Of a DNA stretch of 64,000 nt, positions 25,547 to 33,630 are shown piece by piece; position 1 is the stretch's first letter, and every line of letters begins with the position of its first letter. The translations under genes were made by a program, and so were the position numbers. Under the pieces are notes generated by a model, which had not been told where the DNA came from, ran no database searches, and saw only the letters and a program-made list of their open reading frames with translations. The stretch is taken from the NCBI RefSeq assembly GCF_900491745.1, contig NZ_UETR01000002.1:372001-436000 (forward strand), given 5' to 3'. Source of the stretch: Amarolinea aalborgensis (lineage in GTDB: Bacteria > Chloroflexota > Anaerolineae > SSC4 > Amarolineaceae).

Positions 25547-27121
25547 ATGAGTCAATTCGATGTTCTTTTTATCGGCGCGGGGCATAATGCCCTCGTCTGC
25601 GCCGGCTACCTGGCGAAGGCGGGCTACAAGGTCGGCATCCTGGAACGGCGGCACAAGGTCGGCGGCGCGGTCGTGACGGAAGAGATCGTGCCTGGCTTTC
25701 ACTTCGACCTGGGCGGCTCCGCGCATATCCTGATTCACCACACGCCCATCATCGCCGACTTGGAGCTTGCGCGCTATGGCCTGGAATACCTGGACGTTGA
25801 TCCGCTCTTCTGGTCGCCCTTCCCTGACGGAAAGCACATCACGATCTGGAAGGACCTCGACCGGACTTGCCAAAGCATCGCCGCAGTGTCGCCCGCCGAT
25901 GCCGAGGCGTATCGGCGCTTTGTCAAGACCTGGGAGCCGGTGGCGCAGGGCATGGTTGAGGCTTTCATTCATGCACCGACGCCGCTCAATCTGATGCGCT
26001 ATATGGCCTTCAACAAGGGGATGCGCAGCCAGGCGACCGAGCGCCTGCTGGACATCGTGCGCGGCTATGGGCAAGTGCTGCGTCAGTCGTTCAGCGGCCC
26101 GCACGTGCCCGCGCTGATTGCCTGGATGGCCGCGCAGTCAGGCCCGCCGCCGACGGAGCCGTTTTCCGCGCCCTTTGCCCTGTGGCATCCCATGTACCAC
26201 GTCAGCGGCGTCAAGCGCCCGCGCGGCGGCTCCGGCATGCTGACCCAGGCCCTGGCGCGCATGATCGAGGCGCACGGCGGCCAGATTTTCACCGACGCGC
26301 CGGTTGCGCGCATCCTGGTCGAACGCGGCCGCGCCGTGGGCGCGGAGACCGCAGCCGGCGAACGTTTCACTGCGCGCGCGGTCGTTTCCGGCGCGCACAT
26401 CCACACCACACTCAAGCTGTTGGACGGCGTCATGCTGCCGCCGCATGCGCGCACGCGCCTCAGCCAGGCGCGCATCGGCAACGGCTTCGGCATGATGGTG
26501 CGCTACGCGATGCGTGAATTGCCGAACTACACGGCGTTGCCGACCGCGGCGGATGGCGCGCCCGGCCTGCAGCACCGCGCCTTGCAGTTCATCTGTCCCA
26601 GCATGGATTACCTGGATCGGGCTTATGGCGATTATCTCGGCGGCCGGCCTTCAGACGCGCCAGGCTTGATCGCCATGACCTTCTCCGCCGTAGACCCCAC
26701 GCTGGCGCCGCCTGGTCAGCACACCCTGTTTCTCTGGGGCCAGTATTACCCGTACGAACTTGCGTCCGGCGCTTCGTGGGACGACGTGGGCCAGGCCGTG
26801 GCCGATCAGATGCTGGCGACCCTGGCGCAGTACGCGCCCAACGTGACCGACGCGGTCATCGGTCAATTGGTCGAGACGCCGCTCTACCTGGAGCGCACGC
26901 TGGGTTTGCTGCGCGGCAACGTCATGCACCTGGAGATGTCCATTGACCAGATGTTCTTCATGCGGCCCGCGCTCAATTTCGGCCACTATCGCGGCCCACT
27001 GCCCGGCCTGTATCTGACCGGCGCCAGCACCCATCCCGGCGGCGGCATCATGGGCGCGGCCGGCCTCAATGCCGCCGCCACCCTGCTGCACGACCTGTCA
27101 CGCCTACGGCTGCCGCGTTAG
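25547..27121 (+). CDS. FAD-dependent carotenoid oxidoreductase, CrtI/CrtO-like
   Basis: A 524-residue flavoprotein of the phytoene-desaturase superfamily. The N-terminal Rossmann dinucleotide motif [24 protein letters not shown] is followed by [14 protein letters not shown]. The C-terminus has the FAD-binding [23 protein letters not shown]. The pattern of the first 100 residues ([19 protein letters not shown]) is closest in my reading to CrtO-type beta-carotene ketolases and to PYROXD2-like proteins. ATG 25547 follows GAAAGGG. The adjacent CruF-like gene supports a carotenoid role; another amine-oxidase-like role is possible. Confidence 0.88.
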   Translation: MSQFDVLFIGAGHNALVCAGYLAKAGYKVGILERRHKVGGAVVTEEIVPGFHFDLGGSAHILIHHTPIIADLELARYGLEYLDVDPLFWSPFPDGKHITIWKDLDRTCQSIAAVSPADAEAYRRFVKTWEPVAQGMVEAFIHAPTPLNLMRYMAFNKGMRSQATERLLDIVRGYGQVLRQSFSGPHVPALIAWMAAQSGPPPTEPFSAPFALWHPMYHVSGVKRPRGGSGMLTQALARMIEAHGGQIFTDAPVARILVERGRAVGAETAAGERFTARAVVSGAHIHTTLKLLDGVMLPPHARTRLSQARIGNGFGMMVRYAMRELPNYTALPTAADGAPGLQHRALQFICPSMDYLDRAYGDYLGGRPSDAPGLIAMTFSAVDPTLAPPGQHTLFLWGQYYPYELASGASWDDVGQAVADQMLATLAQYAPNVTDAVIGQLVETPLYLERTLGLLRGNVMHLEMSIDQMFFMRPALNFGHYRGPLPGLYLTGASTHPGGGIMGAAGLNAAATLLHDLSRLRLPR

Positions 27122-27307
27122 GTTCTTGTCCGTGAAATTCTGGCGCAGAGAGCAAGAAATTCTAACGCGAAGCCGCAAAGACTGGAAGCCGCAACGCACT
27201 TTCCGTGCGGCTTGGCGCCGTGGCGTCTTTGCGTTGCAGCATCTGGCTCTGGCTTGTCCGGGTTAGGCGTGGTGGATTGCTACGAGTGCGGCTGAAACGA
27301 GGGTCTT
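27122..27307 (+). other. Spacer with inverted CGCAAAG-type repeat
   Basis: The left part AACGCGAAGCCGCAAAGAC (27163-27181) is partly complementary to GTCTTTGCGTT (27225-27235) with additional GCCGC/GCGGC matches between, forming a long imperfect hairpin. Related CAAAG..GCAAAG wording occurs at 47850-47872. It may act as a terminator or be a remnant repeat. Confidence 0.45.
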
Positions 27308-28162
27308 GTGCAGCAGTCTGATGATCGCAGGGCGATGGAAAACGCCGCAGCCTCCGCTGGATCAACATACCAGGCGTTTGGCTTTCTGCGCACCTATGCT
27401 CGCGTCGGTCTCTTGTGGCTCCCGCGTCATCAGACCGCCCTGCTGTTTGGCGCGGCCTGGCTGCTGATCCTGGTCGTGCTGCCGCTGACGCAGCGCAGCC
27501 TGGGCGCGGAAGCGCTCCCGCGCGGCGTTACCATCAGCGTGCTGCTGCAGCTCAGCGCGGTCATTGCCATTTTGGTGGACGCGTGGGGTTGGGGCCGCGT
27601 GCTGCGCGTGGCGGTCGTCGTGGCGGCGCTGGCGTGGGCGGCTGAGGCGCTCGGCGCAGCGACCGGTTTCCCCTTCGGCGCCTACCGCTACACGGCGGCG
27701 CTGCAGCCGCAGCTCGCGCAGGTGCAGCTGTTGGTTCCCCTGGCCTGGCTGATGCTGCTGCCCCCGGCGTGGGCGGCAGCGCAGGCGATTGTGGGCAGCG
27801 CCCGGCCGCTGCGCTTCGCGCTGGCGTCGGCGTTGGCTTTTACAGCCTGGGATCTCCTTCTCGACCCGCACATGGTGAGCTGGGGTTTCTGGGTGTGGGC
27901 GGCGCCCAGCGGTTATTTTGGTATTCCCTGGACCAACTTTCTGGGCTGGCTGTTGGTGTCGGGCGCCATCACGCGGCTGGTGCGCCCTGCCGGGGTACCG
28001 GTGCGGCCGCTGCTGCTGGTCTACACCATCACCTGGGCGCTGGAAGCGATGGGACTAGCCTTCTTCTGGCATCTGCCTGGGCCGGCCGCGGTGGGCGGCC
28101 TGGCGGTGGGCTTGTTTGCGCTCCTGGCCTGGCGCGGCGTGGCCCGCAGTCCAATGCCATGA
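27308..28162 (+). CDS. CruF-like carotenoid biosynthesis membrane protein (DUF422)
   Basis: A 284-residue, multi-helix membrane protein. The family hallmark ATGFPFGAYRYTAALQPQLAQ followed by LVPLAWLMLLPPAW, then SALAFTAWDLLLDPHMVSWGFW, matches the DUF422/CruF family. Characterised CruF members hydrate the 1',2' double bond of gamma-carotene-type carotenoids. The start may be GTG 27308, preceded by GAAACGAGGG, or ATG 27335. It lies 186 bp after the CrtO-like gene and 69 bp before the tocopherol-cyclase-like gene, suggesting one pathway cluster. Confidence 0.85.
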   Translation: MQQSDDRRAMENAAASAGSTYQAFGFLRTYARVGLLWLPRHQTALLFGAAWLLILVVLPLTQRSLGAEALPRGVTISVLLQLSAVIAILVDAWGWGRVLRVAVVVAALAWAAEALGAATGFPFGAYRYTAALQPQLAQVQLLVPLAWLMLLPPAWAAAQAIVGSARPLRFALASALAFTAWDLLLDPHMVSWGFWVWAAPSGYFGIPWTNFLGWLLVSGAITRLVRPAGVPVRPLLLVYTITWALEAMGLAFFWHLPGPAAVGGLAVGLFALLAWRGVARSPMP

Positions 28163-28231
28163 CAATCAACCCGTTAAAGGCAGGGTCGCAGCCCGGCCTG
28201 AAGCGAAGCAGCGCAGATCGAAGAGAATAGC

Positions 28232-29221
28232 ATGAACATCAGACAGTTTATCCATTCAACCCTCCACCCTGCCGTCTATCACGGCCACGACAAGCGTCCG
28301 CCTTTCTTCGAAGGCTGGTACTATAAACTGGTCAGCGCAGACGAGTCGGCGCGCTACGCAATCATCCCAGGGGTGCAGTTGGGCGGCGAGGCGCACGCTT
28401 TCGTGCAGGTGCTCAACGGGTTGACTGGTCAGGCAGACTACCACGCCTTCCCGCTGTCCGATTTCTGGGCAGCCGCAGACGATTTCGAAGTTCGCATCGG
28501 CCCCAACACTTTCACGGCCCACGGCATCAAGCTGGACATTCAACGGCCGGCCGGACAAATTCGGGGGGAATTGCGCTTCGAGGGCGTTCGACCCTGGCCG
28601 GTCAGCGTGCTCTCGCCGGGCATCATGGGCTGGTACGCGTGGGCGCCGGCGATGGAGTGCTACCACGGCGTTCTCGGCTTCGATCACGCCATCCACGGCG
28701 CGCTGGAGGTGAATGGCGTTGCGCGTGATTTTAGCCGCGGCCGCGGTTACATCGAGAAGGATTGGGGGCAGGCCTTCCCCGCAGCCTGGGTCTGGTTTCA
28801 GACCAACCATTTCTCAGAGCCGGGGGTCTGTCTAACCGCCTCGGTGGCGATTATTCCCTGGATCGGCCGCGCCTTTCCCGGCTTCATCATCGGCCTTTGG
28901 CGCCAGGGGCAGTTGATGCGCTTTGCGACCTACAGTGGGGCGCGTATCGAAAAGCTGCAGGTGACCGACGATCATGTGATCTGGACCGTGCGCAATCGCC
29001 AGCATCGGCTAGAAATGCAGGCTGCGCGGGCTGAGGGCGGCCTGCTGTTGGGGCCGACGCGTGAAGACATGGGCAAACGCGTCAACGAAACCCTGCGCGC
29101 CACCGTGGACGTACGCCTCAGCACCCTGGCTGGCGTCACCCTCTTCGAAGGCCAGGGACGCCACGCCGGCCTGGAAGCGCACGGAGACCTCGATCGCCTG
29201 ATAGCGCTCCTCGGCCGTTAA
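28232..29221 (+). CDS. Tocopherol-cyclase-like / lipocalin-type protein
   Basis: A 329-residue soluble protein. It opens HPAVYHGHDKRPPFFEGWYYKLV and has GIMGWYAWAPAMECYHGVLGF, then RGRGYIEKDWGQAFPAAWVWFQTNHF, all signatures of the tocopherol cyclase family (the FFEGWY and EKDWG..FP..W.W.Q.N motifs). In plants and cyanobacteria the family closes the chroman ring of vitamin E. In bacteria lacking that pathway the substrate is unknown, so an isoprenoid-modifying or lipid-binding role near the carotenoid genes is inferred. No signal peptide is visible. Confidence 0.87.
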   Translation: MNIRQFIHSTLHPAVYHGHDKRPPFFEGWYYKLVSADESARYAIIPGVQLGGEAHAFVQVLNGLTGQADYHAFPLSDFWAAADDFEVRIGPNTFTAHGIKLDIQRPAGQIRGELRFEGVRPWPVSVLSPGIMGWYAWAPAMECYHGVLGFDHAIHGALEVNGVARDFSRGRGYIEKDWGQAFPAAWVWFQTNHFSEPGVCLTASVAIIPWIGRAFPGFIIGLWRQGQLMRFATYSGARIEKLQVTDDHVIWTVRNRQHRLEMQAARAEGGLLLGPTREDMGKRVNETLRATVDVRLSTLAGVTLFEGQGRHAGLEAHGDLDRLIALLGR

Positions 29222-29344
29222 GAGACCTGTTCAGAATCATAGACAGCCTGCGCGGGTCGCCGTATCATGGGACACTGAACGTCGTTGGGCGCGGTCTGCC
29301 GATCGCGCCCAAATCCTACTAGAGCAAGCGAGGTTGTTGTTCCC

Positions 29345-29809
29345 ATGAAAGCGATTCGGAAATGGTTTGGTATTGGCCTCGGCGGGTTGATCCTGCTGGC
29401 CCTGCTGATCCAATTGGTCCCCTACGGACACAATCACACCAATCCGCCGGTGGTCAAGGAATTCAACTGGGCCAGTCCGGCCGCCAAGCAAGTTGCCCAG
29501 CGCGCCTGCTACGATTGCCACAGCAATGAAACGGTCTGGCCCTGGTACTCCTCCATCGCGCCAATTTCCTGGATGGTCACGCGTCACGTGGATGAAGGCC
29601 GGCAGGCGTTCAACTTCTCAGATTGGAAGGGCGCCGTGCGGAATGAGGAGGGTCGCGTCGAGGAAGGCACCGACGATATGGTAGATGCGGTCAGAAACAG
29701 TGAAATGCCGCCCGCATCCTATTTGCTGATCCACGGTAACGCGCACTTGACCTCGACTGAGCGGCAGACGCTGATCGCCGCGCTGGAGGCGGTGGCTCTC
29801 GCCAGGTAG
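29345..29809 (+). CDS. Membrane-anchored haem-binding domain protein (CxxCH)
   Basis: A 154-residue protein with an N-terminal membrane helix (FGIGLGGLILLALLIQLVPYG) and the c-type haem motif in AQRACYDCHSNETVWPWYSSIAPISWM. Together with HVDEGRQAFNFSDW this matches the haem-binding domain family (Haem_bd). A single CxxCH suggests one covalently bound haem on the outside of the membrane; possible axial ligands are among the following Met/His residues. ATG 29345 is used because the extension upstream lacks similarity. Function beyond electron transfer or haem binding is unknown. Confidence 0.88.
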   Translation: MKAIRKWFGIGLGGLILLALLIQLVPYGHNHTNPPVVKEFNWASPAAKQVAQRACYDCHSNETVWPWYSSIAPISWMVTRHVDEGRQAFNFSDWKGAVRNEEGRVEEGTDDMVDAVRNSEMPPASYLLIHGNAHLTSTERQTLIAALEAVALAR

Positions 29810-29857
29810 AACTCGATACAGATTGAATCAGTTCCGGACCAGATTGAAGCAAAGAAT

Positions 29858-29904
29858 AAGCCCTGGCCTACGCGCACCTGATCGCCGCGCGTAGGCCAGG
29901 GCTT
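29858..29904. terminator. Strong bidirectional terminator hairpin
   Basis: 18-bp perfect stem AAGCCCTGGCCTACGCGC (29858-29875) / GCGCGTAGGCCAGGGCTT (29887-29904) with an 11-nt loop and T-rich flanks on both strands. It lies between the convergent haem-binding gene and the lut-linked membrane gene and should serve both. Confidence 0.88.
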
Positions 29905-29920
29905 CTTGTTAACTTATCGT

Positions 29921-30571
29921 TCAGGCTGGTTGATCTGACGGCTGCAGCAGCCAGCGCGCCAGCTGCACGGCGGTCAAGAATACCAGCAGAACCAGCAGGT
30001 AGTAAGCGACCTTGATCGCAAGGCTGGACGAGGCGCCAATCGGATCGAGCGGGTGCAGCACCAGGTTGGCCCGCCAGCGCAAGAAGAGCATGATCAGCGC
30101 CACAGCCAGATTCAGCCCCGCTGCCAGGCGGCGGTCTTGCAGCAGCAGCCCAGCCAGTTGCATCGCCGGAATGATGACCAGCATTTGCAGACCAAACACC
30201 CAGCGCGGTTCGAACCAGGCAATGCCGCCCCACGCGCGCGCCATCGAAACGGCGCTGGTGACGACGTACAGAATCCAGAGGATGAAGGCGGCGCGCTCGA
30301 CGGCCTGCGACCAGGCGACGAACGCCGGCCGCGGCCAGACCAGGAAGGCCAGTCCCAAAAGGCCGGCTGCGACCAGCGCCAGCAGCGCAATCTGGATGAT
30401 CGCGCCGTGCAGGTAAACCAGTTTGACCAGATTGCCCAGCACACGGTCGGCCGGTGACAGCCAGGTGACGAGCGCGATGGCCGCGACGAGAATGACCAGG
30501 GACAACGGGTTGGTTTGCGCCCGTGCCAGGATCGGCGCTTGAATCGCAGATTTCGGATCGGATGAAGACAT
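29921..30571 (-). CDS. Polytopic membrane protein of unknown function, last gene of the lut operon
   Basis: A 216-residue protein with about six hydrophobic helices (for example LSLVILVAAIALVTWL, IALLALVAAGLLGLAFLV, LQMLVIIPAMQLAGLLL). The segments VKLVYLHGAIIQ and SMARAWGGIAWFEPRWVFGLQ are faintly reminiscent of the cytochrome c assembly (CcmC/CcsA-like) membrane family, but the WWD signature is not seen. It follows lutC by 9 bp on the same strand, so co-transcription with lutABC is likely. A link between lactate oxidation and the membrane quinone or haem pool is speculative. Confidence 0.7.
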   Translation of the reverse strand: MSSSDPKSAIQAPILARAQTNPLSLVILVAAIALVTWLSPADRVLGNLVKLVYLHGAIIQIALLALVAAGLLGLAFLVWPRPAFVAWSQAVERAAFILWILYVVTSAVSMARAWGGIAWFEPRWVFGLQMLVIIPAMQLAGLLLQDRRLAAGLNLAVALIMLFLRWRANLVLHPLDPIGASSSLAIKVAYYLLVLLVFLTAVQLARWLLQPSDQPA

Positions 30572-30580
30572 GATGGTTTC

Positions 30581-31273
30581 CTAGCGCGCCTCAGGATCAA
30601 TCAGGATGACATGGATCTCGCCGGGGCCGTGGACGCCGACGACCAGGGTCAGTTCGATGTCGGCCGTGCGACTGGGGCCGGTGATGATCGTCAGGTTCGC
30701 GGTCTGCGGCAGCAGCTCTGCGCCCTGCCGGGCCATCCAGGCTGGCAAGTTTGGATACATATCGTTCGTGCGCAGGAAGGCCAGGTAGATCGGCGGCACG
30801 AGCGACGCCGCGCGCGCCTGTCCTGGCCCGCTGGCTACGACCAAGCTGCCGGTGTCGGCCAGGCCGGCGAGCGCGGCCGTGATGCCGACAGGAGCTTGCG
30901 CAAGCTGGGCGCGGGCAGCCGCATCGGCCTGCGTCTGCGGCCGCGTGTGGATGACCTCGATGCCGGCCGCGGCCAGTGCCTGACGGAAATTGGGCGCGGG
31001 CAGAGCATCATCCTCCCAGGCCGCCACGGCCGTCACGCCGCGCGCGGCGAGCAGCGCGACGGTCTGACTGACCGCGGCGGCCGGCGTCAGGGGGCCGTAC
31101 GCATGACCGCCCAGCGCGGCAAATTCCTCTTGCCAGCGGGCCAACAGGCCGTGACCCGGCAAGCCCGGGTCTACGGCGCCCGGCGGCCGCTTCCGATCGG
31201 CGGCAAGGGCGGGATTGGCGACGGCCGTGCGCACGCGGCGCAGGATTTCATCTCGATTGGCATCCGGTTTCAT
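30581..31273 (-). CDS. lutC: Lactate utilisation protein LutC (LUD domain)
   Basis: A 230-residue LUD-domain protein required with LutA and LutB for L-lactate oxidation to pyruvate. Visible family patterns are GITAALAGLADTGSLVVASGPGQARAASLVPP and LTIITGPSRTADIELTLVVGVHGPGEIHVIL. The latter matches the conserved GPS-TADIE...GVHGP motif of LutC. Its start overlaps the lutB stop by four bases, giving translational coupling. Confidence 0.93.
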   Translation of the reverse strand: MKPDANRDEILRRVRTAVANPALAADRKRPPGAVDPGLPGHGLLARWQEEFAALGGHAYGPLTPAAAVSQTVALLAARGVTAVAAWEDDALPAPNFRQALAAAGIEVIHTRPQTQADAAARAQLAQAPVGITAALAGLADTGSLVVASGPGQARAASLVPPIYLAFLRTNDMYPNLPAWMARQGAELLPQTANLTIITGPSRTADIELTLVVGVHGPGEIHVILIDPEAR

Positions 31274-32694
31274 GAAAAATCGTCGTTTCTAGCTTTGCGG
31301 CGCTGCGCCCATGTGTCCTGGAAGGTGCGAGGCGCAAAGACCGGAAAATCACGCTGCCCGCTCCAGGCAACCAGCGGACCCGGCAGGCGGCGTATCCAGC
31401 CATCGTGCGCCAGCATGTGGGTGACGATCGCCGCCAGCCTGCCGCCCAGCCGGTAAAGCCACGGGTGCGTGACGCCGAGTGCGTAGACCTTCATCCCGAA
31501 CCGCAGCCAGGCCGGCGCCTGGCCCGCCTGCACGGTGTCATGGCGCAGTTTGAGCAGCAGCCCGGGCAGGTCAATTCGCACCGGGCACACCTCACGGCAG
31601 GCGCCGCACAGCGACGAAGCGTGCGCCAGCTCGCCGAATTCACCCAAGCCGCTCAGTAACGGCGACAGCACGCTGCCGACTGGGCCAGGGTAGGTTGAGC
31701 CGTAGGCGTGGCCGCCGATGCTGCGGTAGACGGGGCAGATGTTCAGACACGCGCCGCAGCGGATGCAGGTCAGGATTTCGGCCAGGTCGCTCTGCAGGAT
31801 GCCGCTGCGGCCATTGTCCACCAGCACCAGGTGCAGCTGCTGCGGGCCGTCGGGGTCGGCGGCGCGGCGCGGCCCGCTGAGCAGCGAGGTGTAGACTGAC
31901 AGCTTCTGGCCGGTGGCGCTGCGCGCGAGCAGCTGCAGGATCAGGGCCAGGTCGTCCGGTGTGGGCACGACACGCTCGATGCCCATGACCGCGACGTGAA
32001 TCCGCGGCAGCGACGTGACCATGCGGCCGTTGCCCTCGTTCGTGACCAGGGCCAGCGTGCCAGTGCTGGCTACGGCAAAATTAACTCCGCTGATGCCCAT
32101 GTCCGCTTCCAGAAAGATCTGGCGCAACACGCGGCGCGCGATGCCAGCCAGCACGGTCGGATCGTCCACGTACTCCACGCCGAGTTTCTGCTGGAACAGG
32201 CGGCCGATTTCCTGGCGCGTCTTGTGCAGCACGGGGGCAATGATGTGCGACGGCGCTTCCTGGCTGAGCTGCGCGATGTACTCGCCGAGGTCGGTTTCGA
32301 TCACGCGCAGGCCGACCGCTTCTAGCGCCGCGTTGAGGTGAATCTCCTCTGTCACCATGGACTTGGCTTTGACGATGGTGCGCGCGTGGTTGGCCTGCGC
32401 GATGCCGGCGACGATGCGCTGCGCCGCGGCCGCGTCAGCCGCCCAATGCACCACACCGCCGGCCCGCTCCACGCTGGCCGCCAGTTCGACCAGGTACTGG
32501 TCAAGCCTGGCGAGGGTATGGCGGCGCATGGCGGCCGCCCGGTCGCGCACGGCGTCCGCGTCGGGCAAGGTGGCGAGTGCCGCCAGGCGGTTGGCCGCAA
32601 AACGGCTCGTGGCCGTTCCCAACGCGCCGCGCATCACCTCGTTGTGCAGCCCGCTTTCGATGCGATCGTGGAATGAGATGGGCGCGGTGTGCAT
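31270..32694 (-). CDS. lutB: Lactate utilisation iron-sulfur protein LutB
   Basis: A 474-residue protein: an N-terminal LUD-type domain (AKSMVTEEIHLNAALEAVG, GISGVNFAVASTGTLALVTNEGNGR) and two [4Fe-4S] ferredoxin-type clusters. The first is CIRCGACLNICPVYRSIGGH at about residues 309-328, the second SLCGACREVCPVRIDLPGLL at about 365-385. It passes electrons in LutABC-dependent lactate oxidation. The fold order and length are normal for LutB/LldF. It lies 7 bp downstream of lutA. Confidence 0.95.
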   Translation of the reverse strand: MHTAPISFHDRIESGLHNEVMRGALGTATSRFAANRLAALATLPDADAVRDRAAAMRRHTLARLDQYLVELAASVERAGGVVHWAADAAAAQRIVAGIAQANHARTIVKAKSMVTEEIHLNAALEAVGLRVIETDLGEYIAQLSQEAPSHIIAPVLHKTRQEIGRLFQQKLGVEYVDDPTVLAGIARRVLRQIFLEADMGISGVNFAVASTGTLALVTNEGNGRMVTSLPRIHVAVMGIERVVPTPDDLALILQLLARSATGQKLSVYTSLLSGPRRAADPDGPQQLHLVLVDNGRSGILQSDLAEILTCIRCGACLNICPVYRSIGGHAYGSTYPGPVGSVLSPLLSGLGEFGELAHASSLCGACREVCPVRIDLPGLLLKLRHDTVQAGQAPAWLRFGMKVYALGVTHPWLYRLGGRLAAIVTHMLAHDGWIRRLPGPLVAWSGQRDFPVFAPRTFQDTWAQRRKARNDDFS

Positions 32695-32701
32695 TGGTCA
32701 A

Positions 32702-33484
32702 TCACGCTTCATCGTGTGGCGCTGCGTCGGTGCGAGCCAGTATGTCGGCCAGGTGGACAGCGCGCATGCTTTGGCCGCGGCGGTGAAGGCCCGCGCTGAT
32801 GTGCAGCAGGCAGGAGAGATCGCAGCCCACGACGCAATCGGCGCCTGTTTCGGCCAGGCGGCGCAGCTTGTTGGCGAGCATGTCTTCGGAAATGGATGGG
32901 AACTTGACGCTGAAGAGCCCGCCGAAACCGCAGCATTGATCTGCGTCGGGCAGAGGCGTGATCTGCGCGCCGCGCACGTGGGCCAGCAGTGCGACCGGCT
33001 GTTGACCAATTCCCAGCCCGCGCAGTAAATGGCACGAGGCATGGTACGTCAGCGCGCCATCGGCCACCGCGCCCACGTCGGTCACGCCCAGCACATCCAC
33101 CAGGAATTGGCTGAACTCCACCACCCGCTGCGCCAGGCGCTGACTGCGCGCCAGCCAGGCCGGTTCGTCGCGCAGAAGTTCGGGATAGTGGTGAACGATC
33201 ATGTCCGCGCAGGACCCGGAGGGAACCACCACGGAATCGTTCGTCTCTTCCAACACGCGAATCGTATGTCGGGCCATCTGTCGCGCCTCGTCCCAGAACC
33301 CGCCGTTGAAAGCCGGCTGGCCGCAGCACGTTTGCCCGGCCGGTACGTCAACCGTAATGCCCTGGCGTTCCAGCACCGTGACCACCGCGGCCGCCGTTTG
33401 CGGAGACAGGTGGTCAATCAGGCAGGTGACGAAGAGGCTGACGCGTCGCGGCCGGGGGGTAGCCGCAGCAGAGCTGGTAGACAT
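32702..33484 (-). CDS. lutA: Lactate utilisation protein LutA (CCG-domain Fe-S oxidoreductase)
   Basis: A 260-residue protein with two CCG-type cysteine-rich domains: QTCCGQPAFNGGFWDEA (about residues 52-68) and DQCCGFGGLFSVKFPSIS (~184-201). Additional cysteines are in SGSCADM, HASCHLLRG and GCDLSCL. These are the cluster-binding motifs of LutA/GlpC-like subunits. It is the first gene of the minus-strand lut operon, with a promoter 34-62 bp upstream and AGGAG before the ATG. Confidence 0.95.
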   Translation of the reverse strand: MSTSSAAATPRPRRVSLFVTCLIDHLSPQTAAAVVTVLERQGITVDVPAGQTCCGQPAFNGGFWDEARQMARHTIRVLEETNDSVVVPSGSCADMIVHHYPELLRDEPAWLARSQRLAQRVVEFSQFLVDVLGVTDVGAVADGALTYHASCHLLRGLGIGQQPVALLAHVRGAQITPLPDADQCCGFGGLFSVKFPSISEDMLANKLRRLAETGADCVVGCDLSCLLHISAGLHRRGQSMRAVHLADILARTDAAPHDEA

Positions 33485-33517
33485 GGCGCGCTCCTGGTGC
33501 GATTCTCAATCCAGCGC

Positions 33518-33546
33518 AGGATAGCACGAAAACCGCGCCAAGACAA
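33518..33546 (-). promoter_or_regulatory. Promoter of lutABC
   Basis: On the minus strand, TTGTCT (33546-33541), 17-bp spacer, then TATCCT (33523-33518) preceded by TGC, an extended -10. The leader to the lutA ATG at 33484 is about 25 nt and includes AGGAG. No clear LutR-like operator was identified. Confidence 0.6.
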
Positions 33547-33603
33547 ACGGCGAGGACGCATCTCATAGTAGGTCGAACATTCCGCATCCGGCCTGCCTTA
33601 TGG

Positions 33604-33609
33604 TACAAT
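33604..33609 (+). promoter_or_regulatory. Extended -10 element of the DUF1703-type ATPase gene
   Basis: TACAAT preceded by TGG (an extended -10). No good -35 is visible. The predicted start near 33616 leaves a short leader containing AGGAGGTGAG just before ATG 33631. Confidence 0.5.
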
Positions 33610-33630
33610 GGCAGGGGCAGGAGGTGAGGC

